NCBI GenBank assembly: GCA_030151565.1 | Contig: JASLDM010000030.1 | Coordinates: forward strand, 1 to 12,959 | Source of the DNA: Flavobacterium sp. | Lineage (GTDB): Bacteria; Bacteroidota; Bacteroidia; Flavobacteriales; Flavobacteriaceae | Direction: 5' to 3' | DNA: 12,959 nt | Shown: one piece after another, positions 1-6,435 of the stretch | How positions within the stretch are numbered: the first letter of the stretch is position 1 | How the letters are laid out: the number at the start of each line of letters is the position of its first letter | Program-made: the position numbers and the translations under genes | The notes under the pieces: model-generated | The model's database searches: none | What the model was told of the DNA's origin: nothing | The model's input: the letters and a program-made list of their open reading frames with translations, nothing else

Positions 1-9
1 TTTTTTATT

Positions 10-30
10 TATAGCTAATTCTAAGCTATA
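10..30. repeat. Inverted repeat overlapping the queA stop codon
   Basis: Seven-base arms TATAGCT (10-16) and AGCTATA (24-30) are perfect inverted copies separated by 7 bases. The queA stop codon (26-28) lies in the right arm. In the queA transcript the stem would be followed by A residues, not a T-tract, so it is not a convincing intrinsic terminator; the T-run at 1-6 is on the wrong side for that strand. It may stabilise the mRNA 3' end or be chance in AT-rich DNA. Confidence 0.35.
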
Positions 31-1075
31 GGATTAACATTGCATCTCCATAAGAATAGAAATTGTATTTTTCTTTAATGGCTTCTGCATAAGCCTTTTT
101 CATTAAATCATGTCCGCAGAAAGCAGAAATCATCATCAATAAAGTTGACTTTGGCATATGAAAATTAGTAACCATACAGTTAGCAATACTAAAATCATAC
201 GGAGGAAAAATAAATTTATTTGTCCAACCTTCATAAGGATTTAGAGTCTGGCTAGAAGAAACTGTGCTTTCTAAAGCACGCATTGATGTTGTACCAATTG
301 CACAAACTCGTTTCTTGTTCTCTTTTGCCTTATTCACAAGGTCACATGCCTCTTGTGTAATACGCATCTCTTCAGAATCCATTTTATGTTTCGACAAATC
401 CTCTACTTCAACTGGGTTAAATGTCCCTAAACCAATATGAAGCGTCACTTCTGCGAAATCAACTCCTTTTATTTCTAACCTCTTAAGTAAGTGTTTAGAA
501 AAATGCAAACCAGCAGTAGGCGCAGCAACTGCCCCTTCTTCAGTAGCATAAATAGTTTGGTAACGATCCGCATCTTCAGGAACTACTTCTCTATTGATAT
601 ATTTAGGTAATGGAGTCTCACCTAGTTCTGTTAATTTTTCACGGAACTCTTCATAAGATCCTTCAAACAAAAAACGCAATGTTCTTCCACGCGATGTTGT
701 ATTATCAATAACCTCTGCCACTAAAGACTCATCTTCTCCAAAATACAATTTATTTCCAATACGTATTTTACGAGCAGGATCTACTAAAACATCCCAAAGA
801 CGTTGCTCTTCATTAAGTTCTCTCAATAAAAAAACTTCAATTCTCGCTCCAGTTTTTTCTTTATTCCCATATAAACGAGCAGGAAAAACTTTCGTATTAT
901 TCAACACCATTACATCACCTTCGTCGAAATAGTCGATCAAATCCTTAAATAATTTGTGCTCAATTGTTTGAGTCTTACGATCAATCACCATCAAACGTGC
1001 TTCATCTCTGTTTTCAGCAGGAAACTCAGCTAACAATTCATCTGGTAAATCAAAATTAAAATGGGATAACTTCAT
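26..1075 (-). CDS. queA: QueA, S-adenosylmethionine:tRNA ribosyltransferase-isomerase
   Basis: This cytoplasmic enzyme transfers and isomerises the ribosyl part of S-adenosylmethionine onto 7-aminomethyl-7-deazaguanine at position 34 of tRNAs for Asp, Asn, His and Tyr, giving epoxyqueuosine. The 349 residues match the usual family length of about 340-350. Visible family motifs are LPKYI (156-160), RYQTIYA (171-177), GAVAAPTAGLHF (181-192), GTTSMRALES (261-270), TNFHMPKSTLLM (303-314) and the terminal YSYGDAML. The ATG start is followed by the typical MKLSHFNFDLP N-terminus. It is last in the rsgA-dtd-aroA direction of transcription but is separated from aroA by 118 bp that carry a good promoter, so it can be expressed alone as well as by read-through. 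Nothing in the protein looks abnormal. Confidence 0.98.
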   Translation of the reverse strand: MKLSHFNFDLPDELLAEFPAENRDEARLMVIDRKTQTIEHKLFKDLIDYFDEGDVMVLNNTKVFPARLYGNKEKTGARIEVFLLRELNEEQRLWDVLVDPARKIRIGNKLYFGEDESLVAEVIDNTTSRGRTLRFLFEGSYEEFREKLTELGETPLPKYINREVVPEDADRYQTIYATEEGAVAAPTAGLHFSKHLLKRLEIKGVDFAEVTLHIGLGTFNPVEVEDLSKHKMDSEEMRITQEACDLVNKAKENKKRVCAIGTTSMRALESTVSSSQTLNPYEGWTNKFIFPPYDFSIANCMVTNFHMPKSTLLMMISAFCGHDLMKKAYAEAIKEKYNFYSYGDAMLIL

Positions 1076-1128
1076 TCTTATTGAAATTTAATTAAATAAT
1101 AAAAGAAAATTCTTCTATTTACAAGTTA

Positions 1129-1160
1129 CAAATATACAACCTTGAGATAGGCGTTGTCAA
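1129..1160 (-). promoter_or_regulatory. queA promoter (Bacteroidota type)
   Basis: On the minus strand TTG (1160-1158) is followed after 21 bases by TATATTTG (1136-1129), an exact match to the TAnnTTTG -7 element used by the primary sigma factor of this phylum. Transcription should begin near 1124, giving a leader of roughly 50 nt before the queA ATG at 1075. The spacer length equals that of the rsgA promoter in this window. Confidence 0.7.
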
Positions 1161-1179
1161 GTATTTTGATGAGTATTTT
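1160..1179. repeat. Direct repeat at the queA -33 element
   Basis: The octamer AGTATTTT occurs at 1160-1167 and again at 1172-1179 (AAAATACT twice on the transcribed strand), with 4 bases between, a 12-bp period. The promoter-proximal copy overlaps the last base of the -33 TTG. The position would suit a regulator-binding site, but no factor can be named and the AT-rich octamer could recur by chance. Confidence 0.35.
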
Positions 1180-1193
1180 AAAAACAGAGGCTA

Positions 1194-2423
1194 TTATTGC
1201 TTTTTTAGAAGTTTAAAACCCAAACTTTCTAAATCTTTCCAATAAGTCCCATAAGATTTTGATACAACTTCAGCCTCTAGAATCTCTATTGGGACTAACA
1301 ATGCTAAAGGAGCAAATGCTAATGCCATTCGATGGTCATTATAAGTCTCAATAGTTATATTTTCACGGATTAATTGGGCGGCTTCCAATTTTAATTCCGA
1401 GTCAGTAACTTCTATTACAGCCCCTAACTTTGATAGCTGCGTATTTAACGCTTCTAATCGATCAGTTTCTTTTACTTTTAAAGTATGTAATCCTGTCAAA
1501 TGACTCGAAATCTGGAGTCCAAAACAAACCACAGCTAAAGTTTGAGCGAGGTCAGGTGTATCAATTAAATTCGCACTAAAAGATGCATTTTCTTTTTTTA
1601 CTTTCGAAATTGTAATTTGTCCACTAGAACCAAATACCGTTTCTACTCCAAATGCTTTAAACAAAAAAATCAACTGTGAATCCCCTTGTAAACTTGTTTC
1701 TTTAAAACTTGATAAGGTTAAATACGTTCCAATCGGTGATAACGCAATTAAAGCATAAAAATATGATGCAGAAGACCAGTCAGATTCTATTACAAAAGTA
1801 TGAGTATCTACTGCAATTTGAGGGGAAACACAAATGACATTTCCCTGAAAAGAAGTTTTAATCCCTAATTCTTCAAGTACGGAAAGCGTCATTTCAATAT
1901 AAGGTCTAGATGTAATTGTACCTTCTAAATGTAACTCAAGCCCGTTCACCATCTTAGGAGCGACCAACAATAATGCAGAAATATACTGACTACTAATATT
2001 AGCTGGTAATGTTAATGCTCCTCCTTGAACTTCTGCTCCATTGATTAACAAAGGAGGAAATCCTTTTTCTTGTAGATATCTAATATTAGCCCCTAACTCC
2101 TGTAATGCTTTAACCAAAACCTCTATGGGGCGTTCTTTCATACGCGCACTCCCAGTAAGCACTACGCTTCTTGTCGTTTGCGTAGCAAAATAAGCTGTTA
2201 AAAATCGCATTGCTGTACCAGCGTGATGTATATCAATAACATCAGATTCCAAGGTTAAAGCTTTTTGCATTCGGATAGTATCTTCCGAATTAGAAATGTT
2301 TTCTAAATCAATATTACCATATAACTTTTGAAGAAGCAACAAGCGGTTACTCTCCGACTTACTACCTGAAAGTGCTATATGTCCACCATTAATAAGTGTA
2401 CTTTTTTCTAGAAACAAATTCAC
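1194..2423 (-). CDS. aroA: AroA, 3-phosphoshikimate 1-carboxyvinyltransferase (EPSP synthase)
   Basis: This enzyme joins shikimate 3-phosphate and phosphoenolpyruvate to give EPSP, the sixth step of the shikimate pathway. Its 409 residues form the usual two-domain inside-out barrel. Motifs seen: GSKSESNR (20-27), HAGTAMRF (67-74), the RMKERPI stretch (94-100), SSQYISAL (144-151), SDWSSASY (214-221), the catalytic Asp in DTPD (288-291), LKVKETDR (315-322), YNDHRMAL (361-368) and the C-terminal Lys in KSYGTYW (389-395). The start is GTG: an in-frame TAA lies only two codons upstream and no ATG is available, and the N-terminus then aligns with the family. That TAA is the stop of the preceding pyrophosphohydrolase gene, 6 bp away and in the same frame. 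Residue 74 is Phe where the E. coli enzyme has Pro101; I believe this is usual in Bacteroidota. Confidence 0.97.
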   Translation of the reverse strand: MNLFLEKSTLINGGHIALSGSKSESNRLLLLQKLYGNIDLENISNSEDTIRMQKALTLESDVIDIHHAGTAMRFLTAYFATQTTRSVVLTGSARMKERPIEVLVKALQELGANIRYLQEKGFPPLLINGAEVQGGALTLPANISSQYISALLLVAPKMVNGLELHLEGTITSRPYIEMTLSVLEELGIKTSFQGNVICVSPQIAVDTHTFVIESDWSSASYFYALIALSPIGTYLTLSSFKETSLQGDSQLIFLFKAFGVETVFGSSGQITISKVKKENASFSANLIDTPDLAQTLAVVCFGLQISSHLTGLHTLKVKETDRLEALNTQLSKLGAVIEVTDSELKLEAAQLIRENITIETYNDHRMALAFAPLALLVPIEILEAEVVSKSYGTYWKDLESLGFKLLKKQ

Positions 2424-2429
2424 GACTGC

Positions 2430-2756
2430 TTATTTCAATTTTTCATTATTGTGATGACGATCATGATCACGTTTGGTTTTTAAATCCATTTTTTTATCAA
2501 AAGCTTCTTGAAGATTCACTCCTGTTTGATTAGCTAAACACATCACCACAAAAACAACATCTGCTAACTCTTCTCCTAAATCTTTATTTTTATCACTTTC
2601 TTTTTCCGATTGCTCTCCATAACGACGAGCGATAATTCGTGCCACTTCACCTACTTCTTCAGTTAATTGCGCCATATTGGTCAATTCATTAAAGTATCTT
2701 ACACCGTGCTCTTTAATCCAATTATCTACTGCCTTTTGTGCATCTTGAATATTCAT
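2430..2756 (-). CDS. MazG-like nucleotide pyrophosphohydrolase
   Basis: A 108-residue single-domain, all-alpha NTP pyrophosphohydrolase of the MazG family. The metal-binding pattern is visible as EVGE (Glu34 and Glu37) and ELAD (Glu63 and Asp66), the ExxE...ExxD arrangement that holds magnesium, followed by a KKM-DLKTKRD tail typical of these short proteins. The family hydrolyses nucleoside triphosphates to monophosphates and pyrophosphate, usually as dimers or tetramers, and is thought to clear abnormal or surplus nucleotides; the substrate here cannot be told from sequence. It sits 7 bp after the small membrane-protein gene and 6 bp before aroA, so it is clearly translated from the same message. 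I give no symbol because it is about half the length of true two-domain MazG. Confidence 0.92.
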   Translation of the reverse strand: MNIQDAQKAVDNWIKEHGVRYFNELTNMAQLTEEVGEVARIIARRYGEQSEKESDKNKDLGEELADVVFVVMCLANQTGVNLQEAFDKKMDLKTKRDHDRHHNNEKLK

Positions 2757-2763
2757 TATACTA

Positions 2764-2973
2764 CTATTTTTCTTGTTTTTCTTTTTTAAAAATCTTGTCC
2801 TTTATCCAACGATCATACACAATCATTAACACCATAAATAACGCGTACTTTCCCAAAAAATTTGCTAAACAATATCCGTCTAAATCTAAAACACAAGCCA
2901 TATCATTTGATAAAGCCCACGTTAAAACGAAATATATTAACGTAAAAAGACCGTATTTCTGTAATGCTTTCAT
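2764..2973 (-). CDS. Small two-helix membrane protein, unknown function
   Basis: A 69-residue protein with two hydrophobic stretches (about residues 8-23 and 40-57) joined by a short acidic loop containing two cysteines (27 and 35), and a strongly basic tail rich in Lys after residue 58. It is predicted to sit in the inner membrane with the tail in the cytoplasm. Support for a real gene is positional: its ATG overlaps the dtd stop codon by one base (TAATG), and its stop lies 7 bp before the pyrophosphohydrolase start, the packing of a translationally coupled operon. A small protein here may be a lineage-specific family of flavobacteria, but I do not recognise a characterised function. Confidence 0.75.
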   Translation of the reverse strand: MKALQKYGLFTLIYFVLTWALSNDMACVLDLDGYCLANFLGKYALFMVLMIVYDRWIKDKIFKKEKQEK

Positions 2974-3425
2974 TATTCCTTATTTTTAGAATCCATCCAA
3001 ATCGTAACTGGCCCATCATTGCAAAGATTGACCTTCATATCTGCACCAAACTGACCTGTAGCAATTTTCTTCCCTAAATCTACCGTTAGCTGATCCATCA
3101 TTTTCTCATACAACGGTATAGCAATATCTGGCCGAGCTGCTTTGATATATGAGGGTCTATTACCCTTTTTCGTTGCAGCATGTAAAGTAAATTGACTTAT
3201 CAATAAAATATCTCCATCTACAGCCAAAATTGATTTATTCATTACTCCTTCTTCATCTTCAAAAATCCGTAAATTAACAATCTTACTAGAAAGCCATTGT
3301 ATATCAACTTCTGTATCAGCCTCTTCAATTCCAACAAAAACAAGTAATCCCTTTTCTATAGCTCCTATGCATTGCCCTTCTACAACTACAGATGCTTCAG
3401 TAACTCTTTGTATTAAAACTCTCAT
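2973..3425 (-). CDS. dtd: D-aminoacyl-tRNA deacylase (DTD)
   Basis: DTD hydrolyses D-amino acids, and glycine mischarged on tRNA-Ala, from tRNA, protecting translation from wrong stereochemistry. The 150 residues match the family length of about 145-150. The N-terminal MRVLIQRVTEASV, the SQFTL motif (77-81) with its active-site Thr, and the NDGPVT motif (136-141), whose Gly-Pro pair forms the chirality-checking cross-subunit loop, are all intact; the enzyme works as a homodimer. The ATG directly abuts the rsgA stop codon (TAA then ATG) and its own stop overlaps the next ATG by one base. No defect is seen. Confidence 0.97.
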   Translation of the reverse strand: MRVLIQRVTEASVVVEGQCIGAIEKGLLVFVGIEEADTEVDIQWLSSKIVNLRIFEDEEGVMNKSILAVDGDILLISQFTLHAATKKGNRPSYIKAARPDIAIPLYEKMMDQLTVDLGKKIATGQFGADMKVNLCNDGPVTIWMDSKNKE

Positions 3426-4391
3426 TTATTCTTCTTGATTTTTTCCGTCTTTGTAAACATCTGTACGATAATTTTCTTCTTCACCGTCTAAAATCTGTAT
3501 ATAACTTTTATATCTAGACCAAGCTACTTCATCAGCATCTAAAGCATCTTTGACAGCACATTGCGGTTCTTCACGATGCATACAATTATTGAATTTACAA
3601 TTTTCTTTCAACGCAAAAAACTCAGGAAAATAATCTCCGACTTCTTGAGGTTCCATATCCACAATACCAAATCCACGGATACCTGGTGTATCGATAATTT
3701 TAGCATCAAAGGATAAATCAAACATCTCTGCAAAAGTAGTTGTATGTTGCCCTTGTTGGTGCTGTTCAGAAATAACAGCTGTTTTTAAATTCAACGTTGG
3801 CTCTATTGCATTAACCAATGTTGATTTTCCTACCCCAGAATGTCCAGAAAACATCGAAACCTTTCCTTTCATTTTTTCCTTTATTTCATCGATTCCCTTT
3901 CCTGTTGTAGCTGATACACGCAAACACTCATAACCTATTTGACTATAAATATATTGCAAAAACAATTGCTCATCCAATGTCTCTTCATCAAATGAATCTA
4001 TCTTGTTAAAAACTAAAATTGTTTTAATACCATACGCCTCCGCAGTCACTAAAAACCGATCGATAAAACTTGTAGTAGTTACTGGATTATTTATGGTCAC
4101 TATCAAAAACATCTGATCGATATTGGACGCAATAATATGTACTTGTTTGGAAAGGTTTACCGACTTCCGAACAATATAATTTTTACGTGCTAAAATATCG
4201 TGAATTACTCCCGTAGTTACATCACTATTCGTCTCTAATTTAAAAGAAACATGATCTCCAACAGCAATTGGATTGGTACTTTTAATTCCTTTTATACGGA
4301 ATTTACCTTTCATTCGGCATTCATAAAAAACACCATCTTCTCCTTTAACTAAATACCAACTTCCTGTAGATTTATAAACAATTCCATCCAT
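3426..4391 (-). CDS. rsgA: RsgA, ribosome small-subunit-dependent GTPase A
   Basis: RsgA is a circularly permuted GTPase that acts late in 30S subunit maturation. The 321 residues hold an N-terminal OB fold (about 1-75), then the GTPase motifs in permuted order: NKID (129-132, G4), SAT (160-162, G5), GHSGVGKST (183-191, G1), the TTT segment (217-219, G2) and DTPG (234-237, G3). A C-terminal zinc site follows, with Cys265, Cys270, His272 and Cys278 (C-x4-C-x-H-x5-C). The start is fixed by the conserved KSTGSWY N-terminal segment. It heads a packed operon with dtd, the small membrane protein, the pyrophosphohydrolase and aroA. Its promoter -7 element ends 4 nt before the ATG, so the message is probably leaderless. 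Confidence 0.98.
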   Translation of the reverse strand: MDGIVYKSTGSWYLVKGEDGVFYECRMKGKFRIKGIKSTNPIAVGDHVSFKLETNSDVTTGVIHDILARKNYIVRKSVNLSKQVHIIASNIDQMFLIVTINNPVTTTSFIDRFLVTAEAYGIKTILVFNKIDSFDEETLDEQLFLQYIYSQIGYECLRVSATTGKGIDEIKEKMKGKVSMFSGHSGVGKSTLVNAIEPTLNLKTAVISEQHQQGQHTTTFAEMFDLSFDAKIIDTPGIRGFGIVDMEPQEVGDYFPEFFALKENCKFNNCMHREEPQCAVKDALDADEVAWSRYKSYIQILDGEEENYRTDVYKDGKNQEE

Positions 4392-4395
4392 AGGA

Positions 4396-4427
4396 CAAAT
4401 ATACCCGAATTTTAGATTTCAACTCAA
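4396..4427 (-). promoter_or_regulatory. rsgA operon promoter, predicted leaderless
   Basis: On the minus strand TTG (4427-4425) and TATATTTG (4403-4396) are separated by 21 bases, a good Bacteroidota promoter. Only TCCT lies between the -7 element and the rsgA ATG, so the predicted start site falls at or next to the A of the ATG. The -33 TTG is formed by the end of the T-tract of the upstream gene's terminator, so the terminator and promoter are directly fused. Confidence 0.65.
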
Positions 4428-4457
4428 AAAAAAAGAGTGTAAATTACTTACACTCTT
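4426..4457 (-). terminator. Intrinsic terminator of the 4480-5001 gene
   Basis: Perfect 10-bp arms AAGAGTGTAA (4433-4442) and TTACACTCTT (4448-4457) enclose a 5-base loop. On the minus strand the stem runs into a nine-T tract (4434-4426). It lies 22 bp after the stop codon of the secreted-protein gene and separates that transcript from rsgA. It is polarised: there is no matching T-tract on the plus strand. Confidence 0.93.
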
Positions 4458-4479
4458 CAATTATCATTATAATATATTC

Positions 4480-5001
4480 TTAGTATTTATAGGCTACTCC
4501 TTTTTTAATAGCTTGCGTTCCCCCCAATTGATTTGAGCTTCCTCCAACTGTGGATCTATCTGATGTCATCAATATAAACTGAGCTCCCATCTTTGCAGCT
4601 TCCATTTTTAATTTCTTTTCAGCCTTACGATCTCCAGTATTCCCCGTGTGATAGTTTATGAAGCTAGTTTTTCCTTTGATTTCATTCAAACGTTTCAATC
4701 CGCTGATAAAAGATAGGTCTTCAAGAATCAACACACGCTCCCAATCTTTTTCGGAGTTTATCACAATTCGATTCGAAACCTCTTCTACACGTCCTGATTT
4801 ACCATAAACAATTTTCTCTACCGCATATTTACTTAATTCATTTACTGCATCTTCATTATCATACATAAAATCCAAAGTAGTATCCTGCACACGAACTACT
4901 TTCCCTTTAATAATTTCACCACTATGCTTATGAATTTCATCTGTTTGCGCTTGAATTATTGTTGTAATAAACAAAAATGCTACTAGTAAAGTTTTTCTCA
5001 T
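4480..5001 (-). CDS. Secreted or periplasmic protein of unknown function
   Basis: 173 residues. Residues 1-19 form a signal peptide (basic MRK, hydrophobic LLVAFLFITTII, then QAQ), so the protein is exported; no lipobox cysteine is present. Residues about 20-78 form a beta-rich segment (GEIIKGKVVRVQDTTLDF, then VEKIVYGKSGRVEEVSNR) resembling a small-barrel module I have seen in many exported Bacteroidota proteins. The C-terminal half has a KAEKKLKMEAAKMGAQFILM helix-strand unit that recalls the YbjQ/RcsF-type fold, ending in a Gly/Ser-rich tail; this comparison is only impressionistic. The gene has its own promoter and a strong terminator, so it is a single-gene unit between the DAHP synthase and rsgA. 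A GTTAAA/TTTAAC inverted repeat (5003-5026) lies just upstream of the ATG. No function is assigned. Confidence 0.85.
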   Translation of the reverse strand: MRKTLLVAFLFITTIIQAQTDEIHKHSGEIIKGKVVRVQDTTLDFMYDNEDAVNELSKYAVEKIVYGKSGRVEEVSNRIVINSEKDWERVLILEDLSFISGLKRLNEIKGKTSFINYHTGNTGDRKAEKKLKMEAAKMGAQFILMTSDRSTVGGSSNQLGGTQAIKKGVAYKY

Positions 5002-5027
5002 TGTTAAATTTTTTTAAATATTTAACG

Positions 5028-5058
5028 CAATAGTAGTTCATTTTTATTGTAAAAGCAA
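5028..5058 (-). promoter_or_regulatory. Promoter of the secreted-protein gene
   Basis: Minus-strand TTG (5058-5056, inside TTTTG) and TACTATTG (5035-5028) are 20 bases apart. The -7 element differs from TAnnTTTG at one position. The start site would fall near 5023, giving a leader of about 22 nt that contains most of an AT-rich inverted repeat. Read-through from the DAHP synthase gene is also possible, since no terminator is visible between 5002 and 5067. Confidence 0.5.
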
Positions 5059-5067
5059 AACCCTTTT

Positions 5068-6153
5068 TTATAATTTTTTATTTATAACCTGATCTTGTCT
5101 ATGAATACTTTCTTGATGTATCGCTGAGTAAATTGCCGAAACAAATTCTGCCGTCAACCCCTTATCACGCCCATCTTGCATCATCTTCTCAAGCATCTGA
5201 ACCCATCTTTCTTGCTGAAATACAGCAACATTTCGTACTTTTTTCAAAGCTCCAATCTCATCAGAAATCCGCATTCTATTGCTCAACAATTCCAATAATT
5301 TCCTATCCATATCGTCAATTTGTGTACGATAAAGGTTAATATCTGCTAGAAATTCAGCTGTTTCATCCGTACGGTTTCTAAGTGTCAATCTATTCAAAAT
5401 ATCACCTAGTTGTGCAGGAGTCACTTGCTGGGCAGCATCACTCCATGCCTGGTCTGGACTACAATGCGTTTCAATCATTAATCCATCATAATTCAAATCC
5501 AGCGCTTGCTGTGCTACTTCAAAAATTCGACCACGATCTCCTGTTATATGAGAAGGATCACAAAAAATAGGTACTTGAGAGAATTGAGTTTTTAAATCAA
5601 TTGGAATTTGCCATTCTGGCACATTGCGATACTTAGACTTTTCATAAGTTGAAAATCCGCGATGAATCACACCTAGCTTATCAATATTTGCTTGTGCCAA
5701 CCGCTCCAAACCTCCAATCCATAATCCTAAATCAGGATTCACAGGGTTCTTTATCAATACAATTTTATCAATTCCACGAAGTGCATCTGCAATATCTTGA
5801 ACCGCAAAAGGATTTACAGAAGTTCGCGCACCAATCCATAACATATCAATATCGTGCTTCAAAGCCAATTCTACGTGTTCCACCGTCGCTATTTCTGTTG
5901 CCAATAACAGCCCCGTTTCTCGTTTCACCTCCTGCATCCAATCCAATCCCAAAACACCTATTCCTTCAAATCCTCCAGGCCTAGTTCTTGGTTTCCAAAT
6001 TCCAGCTCTAAAAACCTTGACTTGTTCTGGCAGTGCTTTTGCTATTTTCATCAATTGTTCTGGAGTTTCTGCACTACAAGGTCCTGCTATAACTGCAGGT
6101 GCATTTCCTTTAAAAATCGATAACCAGTCTTTATTTCCTATCGTTTTGTTCAT
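5068..6153 (-). CDS. Bifunctional DAHP synthase / chorismate mutase (type II)
   Basis: The 361-residue protein fuses two enzymes of aromatic amino acid synthesis. Residues about 15-255 are a 3-deoxy-7-phosphoheptulonate synthase barrel that condenses phosphoenolpyruvate with erythrose 4-phosphate, the entry to the shikimate pathway; motifs include AGPCSAE (23-29), KPRTRPGGFEG (54-64), LIKNPVNP (133-140), HRGFSTY (164-170) and DPSHITG (199-205). Residues about 268-355 are an AroQ-type chorismate mutase helix bundle, with the IDDMDRKLLELLSNRM helix, EIGALKK and a final IHQESI helix. The second domain commits chorismate to Phe/Tyr and in related fusions also serves in feedback control. aroA lies further along the same strand; genes for prephenate conversion are not in the window. 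The -7-like TAAATTTG ends 5 nt before the ATG, and a second promoter lies about 275 nt upstream. Confidence 0.97.
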   Translation of the reverse strand: MNKTIGNKDWLSIFKGNAPAVIAGPCSAETPEQLMKIAKALPEQVKVFRAGIWKPRTRPGGFEGIGVLGLDWMQEVKRETGLLLATEIATVEHVELALKHDIDMLWIGARTSVNPFAVQDIADALRGIDKIVLIKNPVNPDLGLWIGGLERLAQANIDKLGVIHRGFSTYEKSKYRNVPEWQIPIDLKTQFSQVPIFCDPSHITGDRGRIFEVAQQALDLNYDGLMIETHCSPDQAWSDAAQQVTPAQLGDILNRLTLRNRTDETAEFLADINLYRTQIDDMDRKLLELLSNRMRISDEIGALKKVRNVAVFQQERWVQMLEKMMQDGRDKGLTAEFVSAIYSAIHQESIHRQDQVINKKL

Positions 6154-6158
6154 AGTTA

Positions 6159-6166
6159 CAAATTTA
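6159..6166 (-). promoter_or_regulatory. Proximal -7-like box of the DAHP synthase gene
   Basis: TAAATTTG is an exact TAnnTTTG match ending 5 nt before the ATG at 6153, so use of it would give a leaderless message. No TTG is found 17-23 bases upstream; the best is ATG at 6187-6185, one base off. It is therefore weaker than the distal promoter, may need an activator, or may not be used. Confidence 0.35.
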
Positions 6167-6170
6167 CCAT

Positions 6171-6184
6171 CTATTTACAAATAG
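6171..6184. repeat. Inverted repeat CTATTT-AC-AAATAG
   Basis: Six-base arms CTATTT (6171-6176) and AAATAG (6179-6184) flank two bases. The site is 4 bp upstream of the proximal -7-like box, where an operator between -33 and -7 would lie. In RNA from the distal promoter it could form only a very small hairpin. Chance is quite possible. Confidence 0.3.
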
Positions 6185-6383
6185 CATCATGAATTATTAT
6201 TATAATTAACCTTTAGGTCTTCAATTTTTTTATATCCTAACTAAAATCCACATTGATACAACACTTCACAAATCAAATAAATCTTCTCTTGTTGAAAGTG
6301 CAAACTAGTATTTGGTCCATTTTCAAAAAAAGATTTTTACAGTTTTAGTTTTAGATCGTTAATCTTACTTGCCAACACAATCT

Positions 6384-6431
6384 TCATTCTTTTGCATACC
6401 TCATAAGCAGTTGCTTCCAAAAATGAGTCAT
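6384..6431 (-). CDS. Candidate aromatic leader peptide MTHFWKQLLMRYAKE
   Basis: A 15-codon frame from ATG (6431-6429) to TGA (6386-6384) encodes MTHFWKQLLMRYAKE, with Phe4-Trp5 adjacent and Tyr12. Its ATG is 4 nt after TAAATTTG, the same spacing as at rsgA, so it would be the first, leaderless frame of a long transcript entering the DAHP synthase gene. A leader peptide whose translation senses aromatic aminoacyl-tRNA would fit the downstream pathway. Against this, there is no run of repeated regulatory codons, and I cannot find a strong terminator/antiterminator pair downstream; the only hairpin in the frame is short (AAGC/GCTT, 6416-6405). It may be a chance frame, since short ATG frames are common. 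Confidence 0.3.
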   Translation of the reverse strand: MTHFWKQLLMRYAKE

Positions 6432-6435
6432 ATAG

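Noticed and set aside
67..74. aroA Pro101-equivalent replaced by Phe as a sign of glyphosate-tolerance selection (numbers here are protein residues 67-74 of AroA)
   Set aside because: As I recall, the GTAMRF form is usual in Bacteroidota EPSP synthases, so it is a lineage feature rather than an anomaly.
2738..2989. Plus-strand frame of 83 codons over the small membrane protein and dtd end
   Set aside because: It lies antisense to a coupled operon junction, has no promoter or family signature, and reads as low-complexity mirror sequence.
5133..5984. Three plus-strand frames antisense to the DAHP synthase/chorismate mutase gene
   Set aside because: All lie within a fully conserved coding gene on the other strand and show no recognisable domains; they are shadow frames.
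6329..6365. Possible attenuator terminator (AAGATT ... AATCTT then T-run) downstream of the 15-codon frame
   Set aside because: The stem has only 6 bp, mostly A-U, around a 25-nt loop; too weak to call, and no competing antiterminator was found.
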